Below, piece by piece: positions 1 to 6,870 of a stretch of 35,988 bases of DNA. The notes beneath the pieces are model-generated. The model saw only the letters and a program-made list of their open reading frames with translations. It made no database searches and was not told the DNA's origin. The first letter of the stretch is position 1, and each line of letters opens with the position of its first letter. The position numbers and the translations under genes are program-made. The stretch is taken from NCBI GenBank assembly GCA_910587835.1, contig CAJUNQ010000088.1:1-35988 (forward strand), given 5' to 3'. Origin of the DNA: an uncultured Oscillospiraceae bacterium (GTDB lineage Bacteria > Bacillota > Clostridia > Oscillospirales > Acutalibacteraceae).

Positions 1-140
1 CGGTCAGCTTCAAGGAGAAGAACCGCTGTAGTTAGCTACGCTAACTACGCCAATACTTGCGTATTACGAGGATTTTCGACGCAGAAGATGGCTGCTTCTG
101 GGTAAAAAGACGGCGTTTTCGATTTTTCAAACAAGCCCTA
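1..140. repeat. Family A palindromic repeat, copy A1 (left end cut by window)
   Basis: The right terminus (TTTTTCAAACAAGCCCTA, ending at 140) matches the ends of the other family A copies. The inner frame ACCGC...CGAGGATTTTCGACGCAGAAG is shared with the copies near 4.2 and 13.7 kb. Between ACCGC and CGAGG this copy holds two hairpins, GTAGTTAGC/GCTAACTAC and AATAC/GTATT, not found in the others. No coding potential is seen. Confidence 0.75.
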
Positions 141-470
141 AAACAAAAGTGGAGATAAAAAAGATTGCGTCCGCGTCCAGTGGGTGGGGCAGTGCCCCGC
201 AGCCTTGCGACGATAAAAGCCCCCCCAGTCCGGACAGGCTATGAGGCGTGAGGCCGGCCCAAGCGCAGTCAAATGGCGGACCCCCGCCGGGAAAGCCCTG
301 CCGGGGTTACCCCATTATACCTGCCGGGGCCGGGCACAGTCCAGCGGGGCCGCTCTCTCCGTCAAAAAGCGCGAACAGGGACGCTTTGGGGGGCAGAAGG
401 GGCGCAGGGCCCCATGTAGGGGGGAGCATGAGGGGAGCGGAGGGCTTTTGTCCCATTCCCCGCTCAAGAC
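141..470. other. Intergenic stretch without a recognisable gene
   Basis: About 330 nt downstream of trmB. Overlapping short ORFs in several frames show no recognisable domain and have no good ribosome site. A lone TATAAT reads on the minus strand at 314-319 but has no convincing -35. I see nothing else supportable here. Confidence 0.5.
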
Positions 471-499
471 AAAGGGGGACAGCCCGAAGGCCGTCCCTC
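471..499 (-). terminator. Rho-independent terminator of trmB
   Basis: On the minus strand, 6 nt past the trmB stop, GGGACGGCC and GGCTGTCCC (497-489 and 484-476) form a 9-bp stem with one G-T wobble around a TTCG tetraloop. It is followed by CCTTTGTCTT. Confidence 0.75.
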
Positions 500-504
500 T
501 GTGG

Positions 505-1158
505 TTACTCTGTTCTGAGGCGCGCCCGCAACGCCTTTGTCCGAATGCCCTGGGCAGTAAACATCCGCTCATGCTCGGTTATGACATTTTCCGGGTCGTT
601 CAGGGCGTGCAGGTCCTGGGCGTCAAAAAAGACGTCAAACCCCGCCTCGTTCAAATACCGCCGGGTGGCCAGATACAGGTCGTCGTTGTCGGTTTTAAAC
701 CACAGCTCGCCCCCTGGGGCCAGCAGGGGCTTGTAGCGCAGCAGCTGGCGGGTGTGGGTCAGCCGCCGCTTGTGGTGCCGGGCGGCGGGCCAAGGGTTGC
801 AGAAGTTAATGTATAGCCTGTCCGCCTCTGCCGGGGCAAACAGCTCTGGCAGGCGTTCTATGTTATAGTAGCAGAGCATCACGTTGTCAGGCTCCTCCTG
901 GCCAAATACCGCCTGAATATTCCTGCGCCCCACGCCCAGAATGTCGTAGCTGATATCAATGCCCACAAAGTTCACGTCCCGCTGCCGGTGGGCAATGTCC
1001 GCCAAAAAGACGCATTTGCCGCAGCCCAGGTCCAGGTGCAAGGGACGCTTCTGGGGGAAGCGCTGCTGCCAGCATCCCTTGTTTTCCTCCGGGCTGGGGA
1101 CATAGTAGGGGCAGGCCGCAAGCTCGGGCCGGGCCCAGGCCTTTTTTCGTATGCGCAT
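505..1158 (-). CDS. trmB: tRNA (guanine-N7-)-methyltransferase
   Basis: This 217-residue protein is a class I SAM-dependent methyltransferase of the TrmB family, which forms m7G46 in the variable loop of tRNA. Visible motifs are the SAM-binding loop LDLGCGK (about residues 42-48), the acidic strand VGIDIS (65-70) and the family signature NFCNPWPAARHHKRRLT (118-133). The C-terminus with TEHERMF and GIRTKAL also fits the family. Usual family length is about 210-240 residues. The ATG at 1158 was chosen because GGGAGGCG lies just upstream on the minus strand and homology begins there; the open frame extends further upstream without family features. It stands alone between its own promoter and terminator. 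Pro/Cys replaces the common Ser/Asp in the NFSDPWP motif (NFCNPWP). Confidence 0.95.
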   Translation of the reverse strand: MRIRKKAWARPELAACPYYVPSPEENKGCWQQRFPQKRPLHLDLGCGKCVFLADIAHRQRDVNFVGIDISYDILGVGRRNIQAVFGQEEPDNVMLCYYNIERLPELFAPAEADRLYINFCNPWPAARHHKRRLTHTRQLLRYKPLLAPGGELWFKTDNDDLYLATRRYLNEAGFDVFFDAQDLHALNDPENVITEHERMFTAQGIRTKALRARLRTE

Positions 1159-1186
1159 GGTAACGCCTCCCGGTTTTTTTAGAAAT

Positions 1187-1215
1187 ATTATACCCGGAAG
1201 CCCAGGGAAAATCAA
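1187..1215 (-). promoter_or_regulatory. Sigma-A-type promoter of trmB
   Basis: The minus strand reads TTGATT, a 17-nt spacer, then TATAAT, ending about 30 nt before the trmB start codon. Near-consensus boxes with ideal spacing. Confidence 0.8.
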
Positions 1216-1241
1216 GCAGGAAATGGAAAGCAAAACAAAAG

Positions 1242-1510
1242 CCCCACAACGCGGGCCGCGAGCTGTCTGACAGCAGAGAGTAAAAAGCGCGAATTCGCGG
1301 TCCAGGTGCGTCAGGCGCCTGGCGGGTCCAGGGCAGCGCCTACGAGTTCGCTTCGCGAACTCGGCCGCCGGAGGCCAAACCACCACAAAACAAGCGGCCA
1401 AAGGCCGCGCCTGTGTTCATTTTCAAAGAAAATGAACACCCTGCCCCCAGCGTTCCGCGATTCCGGCGCGCTCCGTTGGCGTAGAGCCTTTCTGTCAAAT
1501 AAACAACGCA
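1242..1510. repeat. Family C hairpin-rich repeat, copy C1
   Basis: Shares most of its length with 10387-10610: common blocks include CCCCACAACGCGGGCCGC, GCGCGAATTCGCGGTCC and GTGTTCATTTTC...GAAAATGAACACC. It contains several perfect palindromes (GCGGCC/GGCCGC; a 12-bp stem at 1414-1440). Relative to copy C2 it has about 50 extra nt at 1313-1362, themselves palindromic (AGGCGCCT; CGAGTTCG/CGAACTCG). The stretch between trmB and the patatin gene otherwise holds only repeats and promoters. Confidence 0.8.
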
Positions 1511-1526
1511 GCCCCGCGCCCCGCCG

Positions 1527-1567
1527 GGCTAAAAAGACGGCGTTTCCGATTTTTCAAACAAGCCCTA
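1527..1567. repeat. Family A terminus, partial copy A2
   Basis: About 40 nt nearly identical to positions 102-140 (AAAAAGACGGCGTTT.CGATTTTTCAAACAAGCCCTA). Only one end of the element is present, joined directly to repeat C1. Confidence 0.7.
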
Positions 1568-1671
1568 ATTTGCAAATTCAAAAATAATTGACCTGCCAGC
1601 TTTTGTGTACGAGGGCGTTTTGCCAGTAAACGGAATTTGTGACATTTTCCTGAATTCCACGGAGAAGCCCT

Positions 1672-1699
1672 TGCAAGTCCCGCCATAATCGTGTAAAAT
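1672..1699 (+). promoter_or_regulatory. Probable promoter of the patatin-like gene
   Basis: TTGCAA, 16-nt spacer, TAAAAT, about 45 nt before the TTG start. A second A/T-rich box (TATAAA at 1705) is possible. Confidence 0.55.
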
Positions 1700-1743
1700 G
1701 TGGGTATAAAAATGACTGAGTGAACAGAAGGGACAGTGATAGC

Positions 1744-2598
1744 TTGAACAAAAAGGCATTGGCGTTGGAGGGCGGTTCCCTGCGCTGTCTGTTTTCCGCC
1801 GGGGTAACGGACGTAATGCTGGAGGAGGGCCTGGGGTTCGACGGGGTCTTTGGGGTGTCCGCCGGGGCGTTGACCGGGGTCAACTTTGTGGCGGGGCAAA
1901 AGGGCCGCACCGCAGAGGTGAACCTGAGCTATGTGAACGACCCCCGGTATATGGGGCTGCGCAGCCTGCTCCTCCACCGCAGTATTTTCAATTTTGACTT
2001 CCTCTTCGGGGAAATCAGCGACACGCTCATCCCCCTGGACCGGGAGGCCTTTGCCCATGCCCCCTGCCGGTATACGGCGGTGGCTACCAGCTGCCGCACC
2101 GGCGGGCCCATGTACTATGAGAAGTCTGAGCTCAGGGACATCTACCCGGCCATTCGGGCCAGCGCCAGCCTGCCCCTGCTGTCTCCCATTGTGGACGTGG
2201 ACGGGGAGCCCTGCCTGGACGGGGGCCTTTCCGTGTCCATTCCCTACCGCAGGCCTCTGGACGAGGGCTATCGTAAGGTGGTGGTGGTCACCACCCGGGA
2301 GCACGGCTACCGCAAGCCCCCGGTCTCCCGGGGCGCGGCCCGAATCTACGCCAGGGCCTACCGCAGGTATCCCCAGCTGGTTCAGGCTATTCTCAATGTG
2401 CCCCGGCACTATAACCGGGAGCTGGACGAGATCGACCGGCTGGAGGCCCAGGGGAGGCTGTTTGTCATCCGCCCCCCTGAGCCGGTGACAGTCAGCCGCA
2501 CAGAAAAGGACGTGGAAAAGCTGCGGGCGCTGTATGACCAGGGGGCGGAGGCCTGCCGCCAGGCCCTGCCCCGGCTGCGGGCCTATCTGGGGGACTGA
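1744..2598 (+). CDS. Patatin-like phospholipase family protein (YjjU/DUF6363-like)
   Basis: This 284-residue protein is a Ser-Asp dyad lipid acyl hydrolase of the patatin fold. It opens with the oxyanion-type loop LEGGSLRCLFSAGV. The nucleophile elbow GVSAG places Ser at about residue 39, and DGGLS near residue 160 supplies the catalytic Asp. The C-terminal third (YRRYPQLVQAILNVPRHYN and FVIRPPEPVTVSRTEKD) is typical of the short bacterial patatins related to E. coli YjjU, so phospholipase or esterase activity is inferred while the natural substrate is unknown. TTG at 1744 was chosen because AGAAGGGA lies 9 nt upstream; the in-frame GTG at 1720 has no ribosome site. It faces the PRC-barrel gene convergently. 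No signal peptide is seen, so a cytoplasmic location is likely. Confidence 0.9.
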   Translation: MNKKALALEGGSLRCLFSAGVTDVMLEEGLGFDGVFGVSAGALTGVNFVAGQKGRTAEVNLSYVNDPRYMGLRSLLLHRSIFNFDFLFGEISDTLIPLDREAFAHAPCRYTAVATSCRTGGPMYYEKSELRDIYPAIRASASLPLLSPIVDVDGEPCLDGGLSVSIPYRRPLDEGYRKVVVVTTREHGYRKPPVSRGAARIYARAYRRYPQLVQAILNVPRHYNRELDEIDRLEAQGRLFVIRPPEPVTVSRTEKDVEKLRALYDQGAEACRQALPRLRAYLGD

Positions 2599-2655
2599 GC
2601 CCCCGGAGCCTGCGCCGGAGATATGCCCAATAAAGGCCGGGCAGAGGCAGGCTTT

Positions 2656-2771
2656 GGGCGGGTTTTTGTCAGATTTCAGGCAAAAAACCCAGACGATGCG
2701 TGCTTTTTGGGGCAGAAAAGGGCGGAAGTCCCCCCAAAAACCCTCGGGTGAACACCCTGTGCAGACCCGCC
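2656..2771. other. Nested inverted repeats in a convergent intergenic gap
   Basis: GGGCGGGT (2656-2663) can pair with ACCCGCCC (2764-2771). Inside lie GGGTTTTTG/CAAAAAACCC (2660-2690) and GGGTG/CACCC (2746-2757). The location between two convergent genes suggests a bidirectional termination function, but no classic U-tract follows any stem. Confidence 0.4.
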
Positions 2772-3062
2772 CTAAAACCCCAGCTTTGCCCACAGCCGGG
2801 CAAAAAGGCCGGGCTCCCGCTGGGGGACCGGGCACTTGACCAGCACAATGTCCCCGCCGATCATCTCAATGTCCTCCCAGAGGATCACCGCGTCCTCCTC
2901 CCGGCCCAGCAGGCCCAGCAGCCGGGGCCTGCCATAGACTACCAGGGCGGTGATGGCGGCGGTCTGGGTGTCCAGCTCCACATCGCACACATAGCCCAGC
3001 CTGCCCCCGTCCTTTACGCTGATGACCTCCTTGCTCCTCAGGTCCGCAATACGGCAGCTCAT
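2772..3062 (-). CDS. YlmC/YmxH family PRC-barrel protein
   Basis: This 96-residue protein begins MSCRIADLRSKEVISVKDG and continues with GYVCDVELD, VVYGRPRLLGLLGRE and a closing VILWEDIEMIGGDIVLV. This is the single PRC-barrel layout of the YlmC/YmxH family, found in spore-forming Firmicutes and often annotated as sporulation-associated. The molecular role is unknown; PRC barrels generally mediate protein binding. The start at 3062 is preceded on the minus strand by AGGGGGGAT at good spacing; the longer open frame upstream overlaps the divergent gene and is not used. Length agrees with the family (about 80-100 residues). It diverges from the next gene across only 96 nt. Confidence 0.88.
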   Translation of the reverse strand: MSCRIADLRSKEVISVKDGGRLGYVCDVELDTQTAAITALVVYGRPRLLGLLGREEDAVILWEDIEMIGGDIVLVKCPVPQREPGLFARLWAKLGF

Positions 3063-3158
3063 GAATATCCCCCCTGAAAGCGTGTTGTCGTTTTCCATCC
3101 TATGCCCGGCAGAGAGAAAAGATGATTCTTTTATAGCAGGAAAGGCAGGGATATCCCC

Positions 3159-3653
3159 ATGTGGTTTGAAGCTTTGATCAACAGAGAGCCCGGAGAGGCG
3201 TACTGCTCTTTTTCCGAAATCTGCGCACAGCTGAAAGCGGAGTATGGCGCGGAGGATTTGGAGGAAAGCCGCATTCCGTCTTTGACGATGCACAGGGCCA
3301 ACGCGGCCGGCGCGGCGGAGGACAAGGCCCTGCCGCCGGAGCCTCCCCGCATCCGCGGGCTGTCTCTCCCCATTACGGAGCAGACCCTTTGCTACACCCG
3401 GGGCGACTTTACGCCAGACCGCAGCGGCCTGCTCTACCTGGCCTATGAGGAGCGAACCGGCTGGTGGAGCTCCAACAGCAACCAGCTGTACCTGGAGGTG
3501 ATGCTGGCCAGGGGCCTTACCCGGCAGGACATAGCCCAAAGCACAGAGCGCTTTCGGGGCTTTCAGAAATGGGGCGCGTATTACTGGCAGACCTATGGAG
3601 GGAACTCCGTTTTAAAAAATATTCTACCAAACAGAAAGAAGGCTGAACCATGA
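3159..3653 (+). CDS. Conserved-looking hypothetical protein, coupled to ppa
   Basis: I do not recognise this 164-residue protein. It is soluble-looking, with no signal peptide or membrane segment, and is rich in aromatic residues in its C-terminal half (LLYLAYEERTGWW, QLYLEVMLARGL, FQKWGAYYWQTYGG). The middle (about residues 45-70) is Ala/Pro-rich and probably a linker between two small domains. The ATG at 3159 has a modest ribosome site (AAGGCAGGG). Its TGA stop overlaps the ppa ATG as ATGA at 3650-3653, so the two are probably translated as an operon. Amino-acid composition and frame continuity over the whole length argue for a real gene. No function is inferred beyond co-expression with pyrophosphatase. 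Confidence 0.75.
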   Translation: MWFEALINREPGEAYCSFSEICAQLKAEYGAEDLEESRIPSLTMHRANAAGAAEDKALPPEPPRIRGLSLPITEQTLCYTRGDFTPDRSGLLYLAYEERTGWWSSNSNQLYLEVMLARGLTRQDIAQSTERFRGFQKWGAYYWQTYGGNSVLKNILPNRKKAEP

Positions 3654-4186
3654 ACATCTGGCACGACATCTCTCCCAAGCGCATCAGGTCCAACGATTTC
3701 TACGCGGTGATTGAGATCAGCAAGGGCAGCAAGTCCAAGTATGAGCTGGACAAGGACACCGGCCTGCTGAAGCTGGACCGGGTGCTGTACACCTCCACCC
3801 ACTACCCGGCCAACTACGGCTTCATTCCCCGCACCTACGCCAACGACGGCGACCCCCTGGACGTGCTGGTGCTCTGCTCGGAGAACATCATCCCCATGTC
3901 CCTGGTGCGCTGCTATCCCATTGGGGTCATCATTATGGACGACAGCGGGGCCGAGGATGAGAAGATCATCGCCATCCCCTTCGACGACCCCACCTACAAC
4001 AGCTACCGCAGCATCTCCCAGCTGCCGCCCCACATTTTTGAGGAGATGCGCCACTTCTTCAAGGTCTACAAGCAGCTGGAAAACGACAAGAGCACAGAGA
4101 TCAGCGAGGCCCGGGGCCCCGAAGACGCCAGGGCGGTGATCGACGCCTGCCTGGACCGGTATCTCAACGACTTCTGCAAGGCCTAG
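3650..4186 (+). CDS. ppa: Inorganic pyrophosphatase, family I
   Basis: This 178-residue cytosolic enzyme hydrolyses pyrophosphate to two phosphates, pulling biosynthetic reactions forward. The metal-binding signature DGDPLDVLVL is complete, with Asp66, Asp68 and Asp71. Also present are the family strand HYPANYGFIP (51-60), substrate-contact motifs around YKQLEN, and the usual length of soluble family I enzymes (about 165-185 residues). The start overlaps the stop of the preceding gene (ATGA), which indicates translational coupling. The TAG stop is immediately followed by a family A repeat whose edge duplicates TAG, so the repeat sits directly on the 3' end of this gene. Many Firmicutes use the manganese-dependent family II enzyme instead; this is clearly family I. 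Confidence 0.95.
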   Translation: MNIWHDISPKRIRSNDFYAVIEISKGSKSKYELDKDTGLLKLDRVLYTSTHYPANYGFIPRTYANDGDPLDVLVLCSENIIPMSLVRCYPIGVIIMDDSGAEDEKIIAIPFDDPTYNSYRSISQLPPHIFEEMRHFFKVYKQLENDKSTEISEARGPEDARAVIDACLDRYLNDFCKA

Positions 4187-4350
4187 GGCTCGTTTGAAAA
4201 CCGGAGAAATGTCGGATTTTTGTCCAAAAACAAGGGCTTTCAAGGAAAAAACCGCAAGAAAGGCTTGCCGCCTTTCGAGGATTTTTGACGCAGAAAGCGC
4301 CGTTTTGGGGCAAAATAGACGGCGTTTCGGAGTTTTAAAACAGACTTTAG
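4184..4350. repeat. Family A palindromic repeat, complete copy A3
   Basis: A 161-nt element (4187-4347) bounded by TAG on both sides (4184-4186 and 4348-4350). Ends are imperfect inverted repeats: GGCTCGTTTGAAAACCGGAG against AAGTCTGTTTTAAAACTCCG read from the other side. The central hairpin is GAAAGG/CCTTTC. The left TAG is the ppa stop codon. It is closely similar, in opposite orientation, to copy A4 at 13643-13810. Confidence 0.85.
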
Positions 4351-4473
4351 GCCGGGGCGGGAAAAGCCGGGCAGAGGTTTTTCCCCCTTGGAGGAATGAC
4401 AGGGGGCAGGCCTGGGCAGATTATTGGCTGGCGGGGCTTTTGTCCCCCCCAAAAAAATAAATGCCCGGATGTA

Positions 4474-4502
4474 TTGACTTTTCCTTCGGTTTTATGTACA
4501 AT
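4474..4502 (+). promoter_or_regulatory. Promoter of the DUF1292 gene
   Basis: TTGACT, 17-nt spacer, TACAAT. Near-consensus sigma-A promoter about 55 nt before the start codon. Confidence 0.85.
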
Positions 4503-4556
4503 ATAGTGCAAGGGGCCTGCCAAGGAGCAGCAGGCCCGGCGAAAGGAGAACGGGCG

Positions 4557-4856
4557 ATGGACAACGGATTTGAGGCGGACCTGATTACCCTCATCGACGA
4601 TGAGGGGCAGGAGCACGAGTTTGAGATTATTGACGAGCTGGAAAATGACGACGGCCACTTTATGGCCCTGGTGCCCACCCAGCAGGACCCGGACGACATG
4701 GCCACCGACGCGGAGACCTACTACATCTTCGAGGTGATTGAGGAGGATGGGGAGGAGCAGCTGCAGGAGGTGGAGGACGACGCTCTGCTGGATAAGCTGG
4801 CCGATATTTTTGAGACCCGCTTCAACGAGGCCTATTACGACGCGCCGGAGGATTAA
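4557..4856 (+). CDS. DUF1292 domain protein (YrzB-like)
   Basis: This 99-residue, very acidic protein matches the DUF1292 family of small Firmicute proteins of unknown function. It has the expected core: LITLIDDEGQEHEFEIID (about 9-26), FMALVP, then EDGEEQLQEVEDD before a C-terminal helix (LLDKLADIFETRFNEAYYD). In many Firmicutes the family sits near Holliday-junction resolvase (yqgF) or other cell-cycle genes, but here it stands alone behind its own strong promoter. The ATG at 4557 is preceded by GAAAGGAG at 8 nt. No terminator is evident directly downstream; a tandem duplication follows. Confidence 0.9.
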   Translation: MDNGFEADLITLIDDEGQEHEFEIIDELENDDGHFMALVPTQQDPDDMATDAETYYIFEVIEEDGEEQLQEVEDDALLDKLADIFETRFNEAYYDAPED

Positions 4857-4905
4857 AGCAGGCTGACAGCCTCCAACGGCAGTCTTTTGAACCGGAAATC
4901 ATTCC

Positions 4906-5086
4906 TTGCGCCAGGGAGGCCTGGGCGGAGGAGCCCGGGGGCTTTTCCGGGGCCGGAGCTTCTGAGCCCAGAGGCCCGGCGGTTTGAATGACAGACTTTG
5001 CGCCAGGGAGGCCTGGGCGGAGAAGCCCGGGGCTTTTCCGGGGCCGGAGCTTCTGAGCCCAGAGGCCCGGCGGTTTGAATGACAGA
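4906..5086. repeat. Tandem duplication, two copies of about 90 bp
   Basis: The block starting TTGCGCCAGGGAGGCCTGGG at 4906 repeats at 4998 (period 92). Both copies end CGGCGGTTTGAATGACAGA. The copies differ by a few substitutions and small indels (GGAGGAGCCCGGGGG against GGAGAAGCCCGGGG). Each contains CCAGGGAGGCCTGG-type palindromes. ORFs across it are unlikely to be genes. Confidence 0.9.
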
Positions 5087-5091
5087 ACAAG

Positions 5092-5300
5092 AGGACTGTC
5101 TGCCCGATGCGCGGACTGTGCACATATAACCCTACACTCGAATAAAAGGGAGTCCCCCTCCGTATGCGGATCGCAGACCTCCCGGCCCGGCTTGTACCGT
5201 GGTTGGACGAAGGGAGCATGAACCATGCGGGAGGACACCCACCTGACTCTTTGTAGGCAGGTTATTGAGTTGCACGATACGGTCGGGCGGGCAAACTGAA
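5092..5300 (+). ncRNA. ssrS: Candidate 6S RNA-like structured RNA
   Basis: The segment can fold into a long rod typical of 6S RNA, which mimics an open promoter and binds sigma-A RNA polymerase. Manual pairing gives a 10-bp closing stem (GTCTGCCCGA 5098-5107 with TCGGGCGGGC 5283-5292), then GTGCA/TGCAC (5118-5122 with 5271-5275) and ATAACC/GGTTAT (5126-5131 with 5260-5265). A central region with local hairpins on both strands (CCCT/AGGG; CCTG/CAGG) follows. The apex has CCTCCCG/CGGGAGG and CCGTGGTT/AACCATGCGG. A strong terminator hairpin begins 13 nt beyond the closing stem. Strand is inferred from that terminator's T-tract. Identity as 6S is inference; an unrelated structured RNA is possible. 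No clear promoter was found; it would lie in the second tandem copy. Confidence 0.55.
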
Positions 5301-5304
5301 AACA

Positions 5305-5343
5305 AAACCGCAGACGCGCCACATGCGTCTGCGGTTTCTGGTT
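5305..5343. terminator. Bidirectional rho-independent terminator
   Basis: A perfect 13-bp stem AAACCGCAGACGC/GCGTCTGCGGTTT (5305-5317 and 5325-5337) with a 7-nt loop. It is followed on the plus strand by CTGGTTTTTT and on the minus strand by TGTTTTC. It would end both the candidate structured RNA (+) and the uracil permease transcript (-). Confidence 0.85.
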
Positions 5344-5361
5344 TTTTATACAGGCTTCAGA

Positions 5362-6798
5362 TTACTTCCTGCGCTTCTTGGACTTGGGCTTGGGCTGTCT
5401 TTCGGGCACAACCTCCCCCGCGCCCACCGAGTGGGCCACCATGCCCTTGCCCTCCGGGTCGCCGGGAATGACCAGGTTGAGGATAATGCCCACAATGATG
5501 CCCAGGCCGATGTTGGAGAAGCTGAAGGTGGCGTTGCCAATCACCGCGCCGCCAATGGCCAGCACCAGCATCACGGCGGCAATGCACAGGTTGCGGTTCT
5601 TGGTAAAGTCCACATGGTTCTCTACCAGGGTGCGCAGGCCCACCGAGGCAATCATGCCGTAAAGCACAATGCAGGCCCCGCCCAGCACGCAGTTGGGCAC
5701 CGACTGAATGACCCCAATGGCCTTGCCCAGAAAGCTCACCCCAATAGCCACCACCGCGGCAATGCGCAGAGAGGCGGGGTTATAGTTGCCGGTAGCCGCC
5801 AGCACGGCGGTGTTCTCGCTGTAGGTGGTGTTGGGCGGGCCTCCCACAAAGCCGGCGAACACCGTGGCCAGGCCGTCCCCCAGCATGGTGCGGTGCAGGC
5901 CCGGGTCCTCGGTGAAGTTTTTGCCCACCACCGCGCCGTTGGCGTACACATCGCCCACATGCTCCACGCAGGTGACAATGGCAATGGGGGCAATCATGCC
6001 AATGGCCGTGATGTTAAAGCTGGGCAGGACAAAATGGGGAGCCTGCAGCCAGCCGTAAGCTTCAATCACAGCGGTGTCCATAAGCGCGGCGGGGGCCAGC
6101 CCGGTTTTGGTGACAATCAGGGCCAGCACATAGCCCCCCACCAAAGCAATGACAATAGAGGACATCTTCACCATGCCCTTGCCGCAGCTGGAAAGCACCA
6201 CGGCGGTCAGGCACACCACAGCCGCCAGCGCCCAGGCCCACACATACACCGTCATGTCATAGCCCTCGCCAAACACGGCCAGGGCATTGCCGTCAGGGCC
6301 GTACTGGGTTTGAATGTTGTTGATGGCGGAGGAGGCCAGGTTCAGGCCGATGAGGGTGATGCCCACCCCCCGCACCACCGGGGGAAACAGCTTGTCGATG
6401 AGCCCCTTGCCGAACAGGCGGATGATCAGGGCCAGAATGAGATAGAACACGCCTGCGGCAATAATGCCTCCCATAGCCGCCGCGGTCTGCTCGTCCTTGG
6501 TTGCGCCAAAGGCGGTGTTGCCAATGACCCCGCACAGGGCGGAGATAAAGGCAAAGGAGCTGCCCAGAAAGGTGGGCATTCGGCCCCCGGTGCACAGGTG
6601 GAAGATGATGGTGCCGCAGCCCGCGCAGAACAGGGCCACGCCCACGTCCAGGCCAGTGAGCAGGGGCACAAGAATGGTGGCGCAGCTCATGGCAAAGGCG
6701 TGCTGAAAGCCCAGGGTGAGGGCTTTTTTTGCGCCCAGCTTTTCATATTCCGCCGAGTGGGGGAACAGAAGCTGGTTCAGTTTGCTGAAAATTTCCAA
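5362..6798 (-). CDS. uraA: Uracil/xanthine permease, NCS2 family (UraA-type)
   Basis: This 478-residue polytopic membrane protein is a nucleobase:cation symporter of the NCS2 family, importing uracil for pyrimidine salvage. UraA-type hallmarks are GTIIFHLCTGGRMPTF followed by LGSSFAFI, and the PNTTYSENTAVLAATG loop carrying a conserved Glu of the substrate site. There are about 12-14 hydrophobic segments. The C-terminus is short and basic (PKPKSKKRRK). No ATG fits; the TTG at 6798 has GAGGAGG 9 nt upstream and places MLEIFSKLNQLLFP at the N-terminus. It is monocistronic, with its own promoter about 45 nt upstream and a shared terminator. No PyrR-type attenuator fits in the roughly 35-nt leader. 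Confidence 0.93.
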   Translation of the reverse strand: MEIFSKLNQLLFPHSAEYEKLGAKKALTLGFQHAFAMSCATILVPLLTGLDVGVALFCAGCGTIIFHLCTGGRMPTFLGSSFAFISALCGVIGNTAFGATKDEQTAAAMGGIIAAGVFYLILALIIRLFGKGLIDKLFPPVVRGVGITLIGLNLASSAINNIQTQYGPDGNALAVFGEGYDMTVYVWAWALAAVVCLTAVVLSSCGKGMVKMSSIVIALVGGYVLALIVTKTGLAPAALMDTAVIEAYGWLQAPHFVLPSFNITAIGMIAPIAIVTCVEHVGDVYANGAVVGKNFTEDPGLHRTMLGDGLATVFAGFVGGPPNTTYSENTAVLAATGNYNPASLRIAAVVAIGVSFLGKAIGVIQSVPNCVLGGACIVLYGMIASVGLRTLVENHVDFTKNRNLCIAAVMLVLAIGGAVIGNATFSFSNIGLGIIVGIILNLVIPGDPEGKGMVAHSVGAGEVVPERQPKPKSKKRRK

Positions 6799-6841
6799 AT
6801 GTTTCGACCTCCTCTTTCCTCTTTTTGGTTGACCTCTGGAA

Positions 6842-6870
6842 ATTCTATCAGAAGCGGCAGGGTTTGTCAA
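6842..6870 (-). promoter_or_regulatory. Promoter of uraA
   Basis: The minus strand reads TTGACA, 17 nt, TAGAAT. Consensus -35 and near-consensus -10, about 45 nt upstream of the TTG start. Confidence 0.85.

Noticed and set aside
314..319. TATAAT on the minus strand
   Set aside because: No acceptable -35 at 16-18 nt, no TG extension and no gene downstream.
3063..3158. Sigma-E-like boxes (CATAGGAT) before the PRC-barrel gene
   Set aside because: Only partial match and the spacing to a possible -35 is too long for sigma-E.
4822..5322. Minus-strand ORFs with internal repeats across the tandem duplication
   Set aside because: The protein repeats merely reflect the DNA duplication; frames differ between copies, and the region overlaps a structured RNA candidate.
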